Positions 52,678 through 61,665 are shown, counted from the stretch's first letter. The stretch is DNA of 64,000 bases from Haloechinothrix aidingensis (GCF_013450155.1 NZ_JACCKD010000001.1:620001-684000); one strand, 5' to 3'. Notes: generated by a model from the sequence alone, not told the origin. Program-made: numbers and translations.

Positions 52678-53656
52678 GGGACACCTCCCCGAGCTTGCGG
52701 CGCACCTCGGCCTCTGTGGGCATCGCGTCCGAACACGCGAACTGCCCGGCGACCAGCGCACCCGCCGCGTTGGCGAACGCGATCGTGCTTTCGGTGTCCC
52801 AACCGGACAGCAGCCCGTGGCACAGTGCCCCGCCGAAGGCATCGCCTGCGCCCAGCCCGTTGACGACCTCCACAGGAGCCGGCGGCACCTCCACAGGGCC
52901 GGTCCCGTCGTCGGCCAGCACCCCGCGCGGTCCCTGCTTGACCACCGCGAGCTCGATACCGCGCTCGCGTAGCGCGCGGGTGATCGCGACCGGCTCGGTC
53001 AGGCCGATCGCCGTCTCGCACTCCGCGATGTTGCCGACGGCCACGGTGACGTGCTCCAGAGCGGAATCGATCACCGCGCGGGCCTGTTCGGCGGAGTCCC
53101 AGAACATCGGCCGGTAGTCCAGGTCCAGGATCGTGATCCCCCTCCGGCCACGAGCCCGCAGCGCGGCGAGCGTGGCCGACCGGGACGGCTCGGTGCACAG
53201 CCCCGTCACCGTGGTCCAGAAGATGCCTGCCCCCGCGATCGTGTCGAAGTCCAGCTCGTCGGCGGAGATCTCCAGGTCGGGGGCCTTGGGTTCGCGGTAG
53301 AAGTACAGCGGGAAGTCGTCCGGCGGGAAGATCTCGCAGAAGGTCACCGGCGTCGGCAGGCCGGGTACCGCGGTCACGAAACGGTCGTCCACGCCGTAGC
53401 CCCGCAGGGCCTTGTGCACGAACGTGCCGAACGGGTCCTGCCCGGTGCGCGTGATGACCGCGGAGTCCTGCCCGTAACGAGCGGCGGCCACCGCGACGTT
53501 CGTCGGGCTCCCGCCCAGGTACTTCCCGAAGCTGGTCACATCCGCCAGCCCGACACCCACCTGCTGCGGGTAGATGTCCACACCCACCCGGCCCATCGTG
53601 AGTACGTCGAACCGCGCGGGGTGTGGGGTGTCGACGCCGCCCGTGCTGGCTGCCAC
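52670..53656 (-). CDS. iolC: 5-dehydro-2-deoxygluconokinase
   Basis: 328 residues of the PfkB/ribokinase family: DVLTMGRVGVDIYPQQVGVGLADVTSFGKYLGGSPTNVAVAAARYG (first PfkB signature), and the second signature with catalytic base VEVVNGLGAGDAFGGALCHGLLSG. It phosphorylates 2-deoxy-5-keto-gluconate at C6. It is the promoter-proximal gene of the 13-gene operon, with a LacI-type operator 33-59 bases upstream. Order iolC - Cgl0158 - iolB - iolD - iolA resembles the corynebacterial iol cluster. Confidence 0.92.
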   Translation of the reverse strand: MAASTGGVDTPHPARFDVLTMGRVGVDIYPQQVGVGLADVTSFGKYLGGSPTNVAVAAARYGQDSAVITRTGQDPFGTFVHKALRGYGVDDRFVTAVPGLPTPVTFCEIFPPDDFPLYFYREPKAPDLEISADELDFDTIAGAGIFWTTVTGLCTEPSRSATLAALRARGRRGITILDLDYRPMFWDSAEQARAVIDSALEHVTVAVGNIAECETAIGLTEPVAITRALRERGIELAVVKQGPRGVLADDGTGPVEVPPAPVEVVNGLGAGDAFGGALCHGLLSGWDTESTIAFANAAGALVAGQFACSDAMPTEAEVRRKLGEVSRA

Positions 53657-53688
53657 CGACGCACCTCCTCACTCGCTGGGTTTACGAT

Positions 53689-53715
53689 CTAGAGCGCTCT
53701 ACTAGCGCGCTCTAG
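53689..53715. promoter_or_regulatory. LacI operator before iolC
   Basis: TAGAGCGCTCTA (53690-53701) is a perfect palindrome followed by a near-repeat TAGCGCGCTCTA (53703-53714), giving two side-by-side half-site pairs. The GAGCGCTC core equals that of the operator at 35469-35501. The site lies between the divergent starts of iolC (53656) and the LacI gene (53829). Confidence 0.82.
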
Positions 53716-53828
53716 TACCCAGTACTATGATGGCAGTCACAGGACATGTCAAGGGAGCGTTATCCGGCCATTACCGAAGCCGTCCGCGGTGGTGTGCGAG
53801 TCTGGTGGCCGACCGGAACGGATGAGGT

Positions 53829-54875
53829 ATGCAGGAGCAGCCAGCACAGCGAGCGGGCGATGACGGCGGCCAGCGGTCCGAGCGTCGCCCGACGATGGCC
53901 GACGTCGCGGCGAGGGCCGGAGTGTCGCGTGCCCTTGTCTCCCTGGTCTTCCGCAACGCGCCGGGGGCGAGCGAGCAGACACGGGAACGGGTGTTCCAGG
54001 TTGCCGAGGAGATCGGATACCGCCCCGACAGTGCGGCGCGTTTGCTGGCGAGCAGCAGGACGAAGGTGCTCGGCGTTACGATCACGCTGCGTCACCCGTT
54101 CCACGCCGAGATCGTGGAACGGATCTACCCGGTGGCGGAGGAGCTGGGGTACGAGATCCTGCTGTCCGCCGTGGCGCCGACGCACAGCGAGCACCGGGCG
54201 ATCGATGCGTTGCTCGACCACCGGTGCGAAGGCGTGATCCTGCTTGCGGAGGTCGACGAGCACTACCTGTCCACTGTGGGGAAGAAGGTTCCCGCCGTTG
54301 CGGTCAGTACGCGCGCCACCGGGGCCGGTGTGGATCTGGTCCACTCGGCGGAGGCCAAGGGAGTGCGGCAGGCCCTGGACCATCTGATCACACTCGGCCA
54401 CAAGAAGATCGTCCATATCGATGGTGGGGACGGCGCAGGGTCGACCGAGCGCCGCCGCGCCTACCGGGCAGCGATGCGCAAGCACGACCTCGCCGGGTTC
54501 GCGCGGGTGATCCCTGGAGACCACACCGAGCAAGCCGGGGTCCGGGGTGCGGAACTGATGCTGAGTGAGGGCGAGCTACCGACGGCGGTGCTGGCCAGTA
54601 ACGACCGGTGCGCCCTCGGCCTGCTGGACGCGCTCAGGAGGGCCGGCGTGCGGGTCCCGGACGACGTCTCGGTCGTCGGCTACGACGACAGCCACGTGGC
54701 CACGCTGTCGTATATCGACCTCACCACAGTGCACCAGGACGTGGAAGGGATCGCGCAGCGCGCCGTGCGAGCCGTCGTCGAGCGCATCGAGGGCACCGGA
54801 TCCGAGTCCAGGGAGATCGTCCTCGAACCGAGCCTGGTGGTGCGTGGCACGACCGCGCCGCCCCGCTCGGTGTGA
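53829..54875 (+). CDS. LacI family regulator of the main iol operon
   Basis: 348 residues from ATG 53829, though the conserved start is MADVAARAGVSRALVSLVFRNAPGASEQTRERVFQVAEEIGYRPDSAARLLA and the first 22 residues (Q/R-rich) may not be translated. Recognition helix SRALVSLV is the same as in the LacI protein at 34420-35415. The ligand domain has VLGVTITLRHPFHAEIVERIYPVAEE and VSVVGYDDSHVATLSYIDLTTVHQDVEGIAQRAV. Divergent from iolC over two operators, it should repress the operon until an inositol intermediate binds. Confidence 0.88.
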   Translation: MQEQPAQRAGDDGGQRSERRPTMADVAARAGVSRALVSLVFRNAPGASEQTRERVFQVAEEIGYRPDSAARLLASSRTKVLGVTITLRHPFHAEIVERIYPVAEELGYEILLSAVAPTHSEHRAIDALLDHRCEGVILLAEVDEHYLSTVGKKVPAVAVSTRATGAGVDLVHSAEAKGVRQALDHLITLGHKKIVHIDGGDGAGSTERRRAYRAAMRKHDLAGFARVIPGDHTEQAGVRGAELMLSEGELPTAVLASNDRCALGLLDALRRAGVRVPDDVSVVGYDDSHVATLSYIDLTTVHQDVEGIAQRAVRAVVERIEGTGSESREIVLEPSLVVRGTTAPPRSV

Positions 54876-55008
54876 CAGGACTGCCTGGCCGAACCCGATC
54901 CTCTGTCCCGGTCGGATTGCCGGAACGTCGCGCACCGGAGGGCGACGGCTGGCAGAATGATCGCCGCTGTGAGCGATCGCGTCGAGGGGGACCGGGAGGT
55001 AGTAGCGC

Positions 55009-55317
55009 GTGGCGGATATGCACATCGACACCGACAGCGTCAGTTCGGTGGCCGGGCAGGTGGAGAAGATCGCCGATGCGATGCCCGAGGCGCTGTCGGG
55101 AGCCGTGGACGAGGTCGACGCGGTGATGTCGGGAAACGGCTGGAGCGACCTCGCAGGTGAGCTGAGGCGGGGACTGTCGGACTTCGTCGAGTCCTACGAT
55201 CTGCTGACCAGGCAGGTGACCGGGTTCGGCGAGGACCTGCGCGCCTGCGTGGCCAGCTGGAACGAGACGGAAAGCGCGCACGCCGAGGTGTTCGCCAGGT
55301 ACGGAGAGGACCTGTGA
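55009..55317 (+). CDS. EspC-like type VII secretion target protein
   Basis: 102 residues from GTG 55009 with GGGAGGT (54994-55000); ATG 55018 is an alternative. Two-helix structure: SVSSVAGQVEKIADAMPEALSGAVDEVDAVM, a turn with W45 (NGWSDLAG), and ELRRGLSDFVESYDLLTRQVTGFGEDLRACVASW. This matches small EspC-like (ESX-associated) proteins. Its stop overlaps the start of the 750-residue protein by GTGA (55314-55317), so they are co-translated. Confidence 0.7.
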   Translation: MADMHIDTDSVSSVAGQVEKIADAMPEALSGAVDEVDAVMSGNGWSDLAGELRRGLSDFVESYDLLTRQVTGFGEDLRACVASWNETESAHAEVFARYGEDL

Positions 55318-57566
55318 CCTACTTCGAGCAGTTCTACAACGCCGATACCGGCGAGTTCCACGATGCCGCGCGTGCCTGCGGCAGGGCGGCCGAGGCCGTG
55401 CGCGACCGGGCCGACGACTTCCGGAACAAGGTCGTCGAGCATCTCTCGGATACTTCGGAGTCCGGGGTGTGGAGCGGTAAGCCCGCGGACGCGGCACAGG
55501 ATCCGATGCTGGACGTGCTGGCGGCGTTGAACCGTGCGGCCGACCAGCTGGAGGAGGTGCCAGGGCTGCTGGAAGGCTACGCCGATGACGCGCAGTCCCT
55601 GCAGTCGCGGCTGCACGAGATCGTCAAGTCCGCCGAGGCGCGAGGCATCGAGGTGGACACGACCAACGGCTCGGTACACGTGCCGGCGGAGGTGGCCGAA
55701 AAGCTCGCCGCGGAAGGCGAGCAGGATCCCGCCCTAGCGGTGTCCCAGGACATCAGCCGGGTGATCAACGAGAAGAACGACCTGGACCGCCGGGTGGCAC
55801 CTCAGGTGCGTGAGGCCCTGAACATGGAGCTGAACGCCCACACGGTGGGTGACGATTATCGCTCGGATGCCAACCGTGCCGCGGAGCTGGTCGAGGAGTT
55901 GAGCGAGGGCTCCCTTGCGGGGACCGACGAGGAGCGGGCAGAGCTTCTGGCGCTGCTCGCCGAGCACGGTGACGACCCGAAGTTCGCGGGGCAGGTGTTC
56001 GATGAGCTGGGTGGCAGGGGCTCGGTGGAGGCCCTGTCCGTGATGGCACGTCTCGGGTCGGCCGCTGCCATGCACGGCGAGGATGCTGCAGAACTCTCCC
56101 GGCAGACCGGAGAGCTGCAAGCACAGTTCGGGAGAGCGTTGGCGACGGCCACGGACCCGGATTCGCCGTATGCCGTTGATGTGTCCGAAGGCTCGGAGTG
56201 GATGCAGGAGTTCACCGCGGCAGGCGAAACCAAGATGGATATCGGCTTGCCGAGTTACGAACCGTACGGGTATCAGCTCATCGGTACGGCGTTGCGCTCG
56301 GGAGACTACTCGAGCGAGTTCCTGAACACGCTGGGCACGGAGATGCTGGAGTTCGAGCGGGGTGACCCCAACGACTCGGACGACTCGGGTAATCCGGACG
56401 CCTTCCGGATGAACGTGCCGACCGATCCGATGCACGAAGGCTTCCAGCTCAACCACATTGACGATTCCGGTGCCGGGTTCGATCCGTTCGACGGCCTGAT
56501 GATCGCGATGGAGGGCAACCCGGAAGCGGGCCGCGAGTTCTTCGACCCTGCTGCGCACGACGGTCGGATCGAGTACATGCTCGATCGAGGCGACTGGAAC
56601 GACCTACCCGCGCTGCACAATCCTGGCGCAGACTACGACAACCCCAGCCAGAGCTACGTCCTGGACACGCTGGCCTCGGCCACCGATGGCGCCGAGCGGG
56701 GATCAGTTGGTAACGATATCGCGGTCGAAACCATCAAGCATGTCGGCAGTACCGATGGTGAGGCGGTTGGATTGGTCAATGACACCGCTCGGGAAAGTAT
56801 GGGGCAGCTGCTCGAGGGGCAACTCGATCACATCAATGAAGCGTATGGCCCCGGTACTTCTCGTTTTGAGGACGAAGTCGGCGTCACTCTGAACCGGGTT
56901 CTCGGTGATGTGGCCTACAGCCCGGAAGCCTACGGGAACTTGAGCAACGCCCAGAACGCTTATACGGCTCTACATATGAACGAGGCTGCAGCAGCCGGAA
57001 ACGAGGCTGTACTCAAAGAGCACGCCGCGAGTATGGGGAATGTAATGGCGCAGCTTGATCAGGGCAAGGCTGCTGCGATCGAGGACAAGTGGAGCGGCGA
57101 AGAAGACGACTACAACTCACGCGTCGACGCTGTGGGGCGAGTTGGCGGGTATGCGATAGGTGTGGCTACGGAGTCGGTGCCTGTTGTCGGTGATGTAACC
57201 AGCGACGTATTGGACGATATCGTCGAGCGGAGCAAAGTCGACTACAGCGATCACGCGGAAGGCGAAGTTGCGCGATTGAACTACGACTCTTCGAAGGAGA
57301 TTTCCCGGATGACCGAACAGATTATCTGGGAAAACGGACTGTACGAGACGAGCAAGGACGTTCCGGCCAACCTTATGCAAGGTGGAGATTCGGATGGGAA
57401 ACCGATCCCACTGTCCGATATGACGGACGCTCAACGTGATTCTTATGATAAGTGGAAGTCAGAGAACGAGAAGTATTCCGAGACTGCTGGCGAAGCCTTA
57501 GCGGACGTTAATAATTCCTACAAGACGGGTTCCGTGTCCGCCGGGCAGAGTCAGGGTGACAGCTGA
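55314..57566 (+). CDS. Large type VII-associated protein with N-terminal WXG-like hairpin (DUF6571-like)
   Basis: 750 residues. The N-terminal 100 residues are a helical hairpin with the turn GVWSGKPADA (W53-S-G), then a long helical and loop body with repeats of acidic segments (residues about 130-640), and an S/K/N-rich tail ending TGSVSAGQSQGDS. The body resembles DUF6571-type actinobacterial proteins thought to be ESX-exported; no catalytic motif seen. From about 56700 the codons are visibly more AT-rich than the first half (ACA, AAT, GTA, AAA increase), a mosaic sign. Overlaps the gene before by four bases and abuts the next. Confidence 0.65.
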   Translation: MTYFEQFYNADTGEFHDAARACGRAAEAVRDRADDFRNKVVEHLSDTSESGVWSGKPADAAQDPMLDVLAALNRAADQLEEVPGLLEGYADDAQSLQSRLHEIVKSAEARGIEVDTTNGSVHVPAEVAEKLAAEGEQDPALAVSQDISRVINEKNDLDRRVAPQVREALNMELNAHTVGDDYRSDANRAAELVEELSEGSLAGTDEERAELLALLAEHGDDPKFAGQVFDELGGRGSVEALSVMARLGSAAAMHGEDAAELSRQTGELQAQFGRALATATDPDSPYAVDVSEGSEWMQEFTAAGETKMDIGLPSYEPYGYQLIGTALRSGDYSSEFLNTLGTEMLEFERGDPNDSDDSGNPDAFRMNVPTDPMHEGFQLNHIDDSGAGFDPFDGLMIAMEGNPEAGREFFDPAAHDGRIEYMLDRGDWNDLPALHNPGADYDNPSQSYVLDTLASATDGAERGSVGNDIAVETIKHVGSTDGEAVGLVNDTARESMGQLLEGQLDHINEAYGPGTSRFEDEVGVTLNRVLGDVAYSPEAYGNLSNAQNAYTALHMNEAAAAGNEAVLKEHAASMGNVMAQLDQGKAAAIEDKWSGEEDDYNSRVDAVGRVGGYAIGVATESVPVVGDVTSDVLDDIVERSKVDYSDHAEGEVARLNYDSSKEISRMTEQIIWENGLYETSKDVPANLMQGGDSDGKPIPLSDMTDAQRDSYDKWKSENEKYSETAGEALADVNNSYKTGSVSAGQSQGDS

Positions 57567-58666
57567 TGCTGCACTTGCAATCGCGCGTCGCGCGGGCGTT
57601 CGTGATGCTCGTCTCGTGTGCCGTAGTTATCTCGGCGTGCACGACATCCGAGTCAGACGAGTCCGATCTGTTGTGTGGTGTTATTGACCCGGCCGAAGCG
57701 CGAAACGCGTTAGGTGATCAGGAGTTAGAATTCGACGGATCGGACACAGTTGAAGAGGATCCGTTATCCTGGGAATGTGTTGCTACTTTCCCTTCGGGAA
57801 GCCGATTGTCCCTGCGCCTCGAGTATGACGCGGGGATGAAGGACGCTATTACACCTCAGATCGATACGGCGTCGGCGGTGTCTTTGGGTCGCGTTCGGCC
57901 AGGAATGATGGTGCGCGACCGGACCGGCACCGAACCTTTGGTTGGTGGGTTCTTCTATATTTCGTGCCCGGAGAGCAAGGAGCATCCTCGCCTCCTTGGT
58001 CTTGTGGGAGATCCTGCCGAGAGCGACGTCGTGGATGACAAGCCAGGTTACCGGGATCTTGCGACGGTTCTCACGATCGCGGGCAATGGCGTTCGACGTT
58101 CCTTGGGGTGCGGCGGACCCGCTCCGTTACCTGACGACCAACTGGTCGTGCCATCTGATGTGCCTCCGGACGGCGTCCGGTTGCGTACTCAGTCGGACGT
58201 GTGTGGGGTTTTCGATGCTGATGAGCTTATTGATCTCCTCCCCGGCAGGGAGGACGGAAGCACCACGTGGAACGTGTGGCAATCGCCAGGTGACCATGAC
58301 CCGATCTCGTGCCAGGTGTGGCCTGATCCGGTCAGCGACGAGACTCGGTCCGAGGATCGCGGCGCCGAGGATGGCCCGGTGATCGCCTTTTCCCGGGCAG
58401 GCGGGGTAACGGCTGAGGGGTATGACCTGGATGCCTCTCGTGATCGGCACGATGGTGAACCGTGGGGTCGACACCTGGACGGCGATGGCTACGAGGCTCA
58501 GGGCGAGTTCCGGTTCAAGTGCCAGTGGAGTCCGGAGGACTTCCATGTTTATGTTGCTCGCTACGACGATGAGGTAATCGATGCGCGCGACATGGAAGGG
58601 TTGTTCAATAGGTGGATGCATGATCGTGCGCCTGTCTCACGTTGCCCCGGGTCAGATGACGGATGA
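57566..58666 (+). CDS. Lipoprotein of the type VII cassette (DUF3558-like), copy 1
   Basis: 366 residues. Start ATG 57566 shares its A with the last base of the previous stop. Lipobox cysteine is residue 25 (VVISAC). Two halves each start with a C-G-V-[IF]-D type block: LLCGVIDPAEARNALGD and DVCGVFDADELIDLLPG, then a W-E-C/S-C-Q-V-W strand with conserved cysteines. It would be anchored at the outside of the membrane. The gene is AT-richer than most of the window. A divergent paralogue follows immediately. Confidence 0.7.
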   Translation: MLHLQSRVARAFVMLVSCAVVISACTTSESDESDLLCGVIDPAEARNALGDQELEFDGSDTVEEDPLSWECVATFPSGSRLSLRLEYDAGMKDAITPQIDTASAVSLGRVRPGMMVRDRTGTEPLVGGFFYISCPESKEHPRLLGLVGDPAESDVVDDKPGYRDLATVLTIAGNGVRRSLGCGGPAPLPDDQLVVPSDVPPDGVRLRTQSDVCGVFDADELIDLLPGREDGSTTWNVWQSPGDHDPISCQVWPDPVSDETRSEDRGAEDGPVIAFSRAGGVTAEGYDLDASRDRHDGEPWGRHLDGDGYEAQGEFRFKCQWSPEDFHVYVARYDDEVIDARDMEGLFNRWMHDRAPVSRCPGSDDG

Positions 58667-58672
58667 CGACTC

Positions 58673-59848
58673 GTGTTCGACGCGACGGTCCTGAACTCCG
58701 TGCGCGAGGGCCTCATGGTGCCGTGCCGTGTGGCTACGGTGGCGGCGGCCGTCGTGCTGTTGGTCGCTGCGTGCACCGGTTCAGAGACTTCGGAAGCGGA
58801 TCCTGATCTGTGTGGGGAGATCTTCAACAGCTCCAGTGTTACGGAGACGCTCAAGATACCGATAGCTGAGTACGAAGGTGACACAGGCATCCGATTTTCA
58901 TACTCGGACTCGGAGCGCTGGTCGTGCTTCATACATATGCCGGAGGGCGGTACGATTGAGCTGACGCTGCACGATCGAGTCCGTGCTGGCACGCTGGGAA
59001 CGGTAGCTGATGCGCCAGTATCGATAGGCGAGAAAATCGATGGTGTTATCAACTACCGTTGGGCGTCAGAAGTGGCGACCGGGTATGTGGCATTCGGCTG
59101 CGAGAAGGGTACCGGTGCTGGCGACGGTTCATACAGCCTTGTGGGCCGAGCGAACCGTTTGACAGTGGATAGTGTTGGCTACCGGGAGATCGGGTTGCTG
59201 TTCACTATGGCTGCCAACGGCTTGCGTGCGCGCCACGGGTGTGAAGGCGAGTCGTTCCCGTTGCCAGTCGATTTACCCGACGCCCCGGAACTCACTACGC
59301 TGGAAGACGTCGAGCACGTATGCGAAACGTTTCCCGTAGAGGAACTGTCGGCATTGTTACCGGTGGATGAGGATGGTGTGACCGAGTGGCGATCTCCTGG
59401 GAGTTCCTACCCCGCCGAGTCGTGTCAGGTCTGGCGTAAACCTACGGGTGAGCAAAGGCAGCGGTCCGAGGACCACGAACAAGATGCACCGGGGTCCGAA
59501 CGTACGATGTACTTCTCACGAATCACCGGTGCCTTGGGTGATGCGTACGATCTCGATGATGACGTGGTTTTTGGGGAGGCTGCCGAACCTTGGGCGAGTG
59601 AGCTGTCCGAGGAGAGCTACGTCAATGATTCCCGGTACCGGGTGATGCGCTTCTGCGACGGGGTCAGCCATGTCTACCTGGGTAGTTTCGCCCAGGATAC
59701 GGTCTCTCGCACTGACTACGAGGCGCTGTTCGAGCGGCGGATCGTGCGCAGGCGGAGCGCGACGGGTGCCCGGTGGGGGTCGGCTGACCGGCCGGTGACG
59801 TGCGGCTCACCGGTCCCGAGAGGGTGCTGCGGTGGTATGTGTGTCTGA
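58673..59848 (+). CDS. Lipoprotein of the type VII cassette, copy 2 (3' end probably frameshifted)
   Basis: 391 residues from GTG 58673; ATG 58715 (GAGGG just upstream) fits a signal peptide better, with lipobox cysteine 20 residues on (LLVAAC). Same two-half plan as copy 1: DLCGEIFNSSSVTETL, WSCFIHMPEGGTIELTL, HVCETFPVEELSALLP and SCQVWRKP. Past RTDYEALFER (about 59735) the tail is arginine/cysteine-rich, unlike copy 1. Two bases over, the sequence reads DRAQAERDGCPVGVG and stops at TGA 59785-59787, matching copy 1's DRAPVSRCPGSDDG. In the current frame it also runs 42 bases into the convergent permease gene. Confidence 0.62.
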   Translation: MFDATVLNSVREGLMVPCRVATVAAAVVLLVAACTGSETSEADPDLCGEIFNSSSVTETLKIPIAEYEGDTGIRFSYSDSERWSCFIHMPEGGTIELTLHDRVRAGTLGTVADAPVSIGEKIDGVINYRWASEVATGYVAFGCEKGTGAGDGSYSLVGRANRLTVDSVGYREIGLLFTMAANGLRARHGCEGESFPLPVDLPDAPELTTLEDVEHVCETFPVEELSALLPVDEDGVTEWRSPGSSYPAESCQVWRKPTGEQRQRSEDHEQDAPGSERTMYFSRITGALGDAYDLDDDVVFGEAAEPWASELSEESYVNDSRYRVMRFCDGVSHVYLGSFAQDTVSRTDYEALFERRIVRRRSATGARWGSADRPVTCGSPVPRGCCGGMCV

Positions 59849-60766
59849 TGGGCGTGCTTGCTGCACGGGAATCGCCGTCCCGGTCGCCGTGCCACGAGCC
59901 GACTCCCGATGCCGGAACCGGCCAAGCCGTCCGCGTCCTCGTCCGGCCAGCCACGCCAGCGCGAACAGCGCGACACTGGCCAGGCCGATCGATCCGGGGA
60001 TCGACGAGTCCAGGTGCTCGGCGAGCCGGTAGCCGAGCAGCGAGCTCGCCCAGCCGATGCCGATAGCCGTCAGTAGCATCGCGCTCAGCCGGGACGCCAC
60101 CTGGTGCGCCGCCGCTGCGGGAACGACGAAGAACGTGATCACCAGGATCGCCCCCACGCTGTCGAACGCGACGACCGCGACCACGGTCACCGCGACCAGC
60201 AGCACGGTGCTGACGGCCCGGCCACGCAGCCCGGCCGACTGGGCGAAACCCGGGTCGAACGTGCTTGCCTTCAGCGGGCGCCACAACACCACGACCAGGA
60301 TCGCGACGGCGATCGTGGCGCCGCCGGTGATCAGCAAGGACCGTGGCACGGCGTGCCCGGCGAGCTCCACGGTGCGCAGCGGCGCGAAGGTGAGGTCGCC
60401 GTAGATAGCCGAGTCGACGTCGATGTGCGCTCCCGAGGCGTACGTACCGATCCCCAGCACGCCGAGGGAGAACAGCGCGGGAAACACCAGCGCGAGTGCG
60501 GCGTCCGGCGCCACCAACCCGGTGCGGCGCAGCCACTCGAACCCCGCGACACAGATCAGGCCGAACGCTGTCGCGCCGAGCACCGTGAGCACGCTGCCAC
60601 GCTGCCCGGTCAGCACGAAGATCAGCACGATCCCGGGGAGCACGGCGTGGCTGACCGCGTCCGGCAACAGGGCTTGCCTGCGGAGCACGAGGAAGCTCCC
60701 GAGTACGGCGCAGGCCGTGGACAGCAGGCCCGCGATCACGATGATCATCAGCGCGTCGGTACTCAT
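59807..60766 (-). CDS. Metal ABC transporter permease (second permease)
   Basis: 319 residues from ATG 60766 (GGAGGGGG upstream). ABC-3 family: SFLVLRRQALLPDAVSHAVLPGIVLIFVLTGQ, DSAIYGDLTFAPLRT, GLRGRAVSTVLLVAVTVVAVVAFDSVGAILVITFFVVPAAAAHQVASRLS and AIGIGWASSLLGYRLAEHLDSSIPGS. About eight helices, with an R/T-rich tail. It overlaps the other permease gene by four bases. Two permeases are typical of actinobacterial manganese/zinc importers (MntAB-like heterodimer). Confidence 0.9.
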   Translation of the reverse strand: MSTDALMIIVIAGLLSTACAVLGSFLVLRRQALLPDAVSHAVLPGIVLIFVLTGQRGSVLTVLGATAFGLICVAGFEWLRRTGLVAPDAALALVFPALFSLGVLGIGTYASGAHIDVDSAIYGDLTFAPLRTVELAGHAVPRSLLITGGATIAVAILVVVLWRPLKASTFDPGFAQSAGLRGRAVSTVLLVAVTVVAVVAFDSVGAILVITFFVVPAAAAHQVASRLSAMLLTAIGIGWASSLLGYRLAEHLDSSIPGSIGLASVALFALAWLAGRGRGRLGRFRHRESARGTATGTAIPVQQARPSDTHTTAAPSRDR

Positions 60767-61665
60767 CGCGCCCCCTCCACATCCCGCGCGGCCTGCCCGC
60801 CTGTGCGGCGCCTCGCGACGACACCCCGGCGTGGCGCGAACAGCACGGCAAGCACAGCCACGGTGGTCGCGATGAGCACGATCACCGGCCCGGCAGGCAG
60901 CTCGGCCTTGCCCGAGACCACACCACCGGCCACACCCGCGACCGCGCCGATCAACCCGGCAAGCGGAACCAGCCGCGCCAGGGTCGTCGTCAGCTGCCGT
61001 GCCGCGACGCAGGGGGCGACCAGCAGCGCGACCATCAGGATGGCCCCCACGGTGCGCACCCCGAGCACGATGGCCACAGCGAGCAGCCCCGTGCTCGCGG
61101 CGTCCACGATCCACGGTCGCGCCCCGATCACCGCGCTGAACCCGGGATCGAAGCTCGCCGAGCGCAGCAGGCGGAACCACACCAGCAGGCAGCCGAGCGC
61201 GATCGTCCCCAGGGTGAGGGTCAGCGCGATGTCCTGCTCGACCATCCCTGCGGCCTGGCCGAGCAGGTACGCGTTCAGCCCTGCCTGCTGGCTGTCGCCG
61301 GTGCTCGCGATATGGGTCAGCAGGACGAGGCCGAGCGTGAGCGAGACGGACAGCACTACCCCGATGGCGGCGTCCGGTGCGATGCGGGCCGAGCGGACCA
61401 TCGCGGTCATCGCCAGCGCCGCCGCCGAGGCCGATGCCGCGGCGCCGAGCAACAGGTACTCGGGAGAGGCCGCGCCGGCCAGCAGGAACGCGATCGCCAC
61501 ACCGGGCAACGTGGCGTGACTCATCGCGTCACCGAACATCGCGCGCCTGCGCAGCACGAGGAGCGGTCCGAGGGCGCCCGCGACGAAACCGAGCGCTGCC
61601 GTGCCCACCACGACGACCGCGTCAGGGTAGGGCAGCGGTAACGAGTTCAGCAGCCAGTTGAGCAT
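60763..61665 (-). CDS. Metal ABC transporter permease (first permease)
   Basis: 300 residues from ATG 61665. ABC-3 motifs: LGPLLVLRRRAMFGDAMSHATLPGVAIAFLLAG, QQAGLNAYLLGQAAGMVEQDI and VGAILMVALLVAPCVAARQLTTTLARLVPLAGLIGAVAGVAGG. It is homologous to the next permease and lies between ATPase and that gene. The gap to the ATPase gene is 8 bases. The import substrate is a divalent metal. Confidence 0.9.
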   Translation of the reverse strand: MLNWLLNSLPLPYPDAVVVVGTAALGFVAGALGPLLVLRRRAMFGDAMSHATLPGVAIAFLLAGAASPEYLLLGAAASASAAALAMTAMVRSARIAPDAAIGVVLSVSLTLGLVLLTHIASTGDSQQAGLNAYLLGQAAGMVEQDIALTLTLGTIALGCLLVWFRLLRSASFDPGFSAVIGARPWIVDAASTGLLAVAIVLGVRTVGAILMVALLVAPCVAARQLTTTLARLVPLAGLIGAVAGVAGGVVSGKAELPAGPVIVLIATTVAVLAVLFAPRRGVVARRRTGGQAARDVEGAR

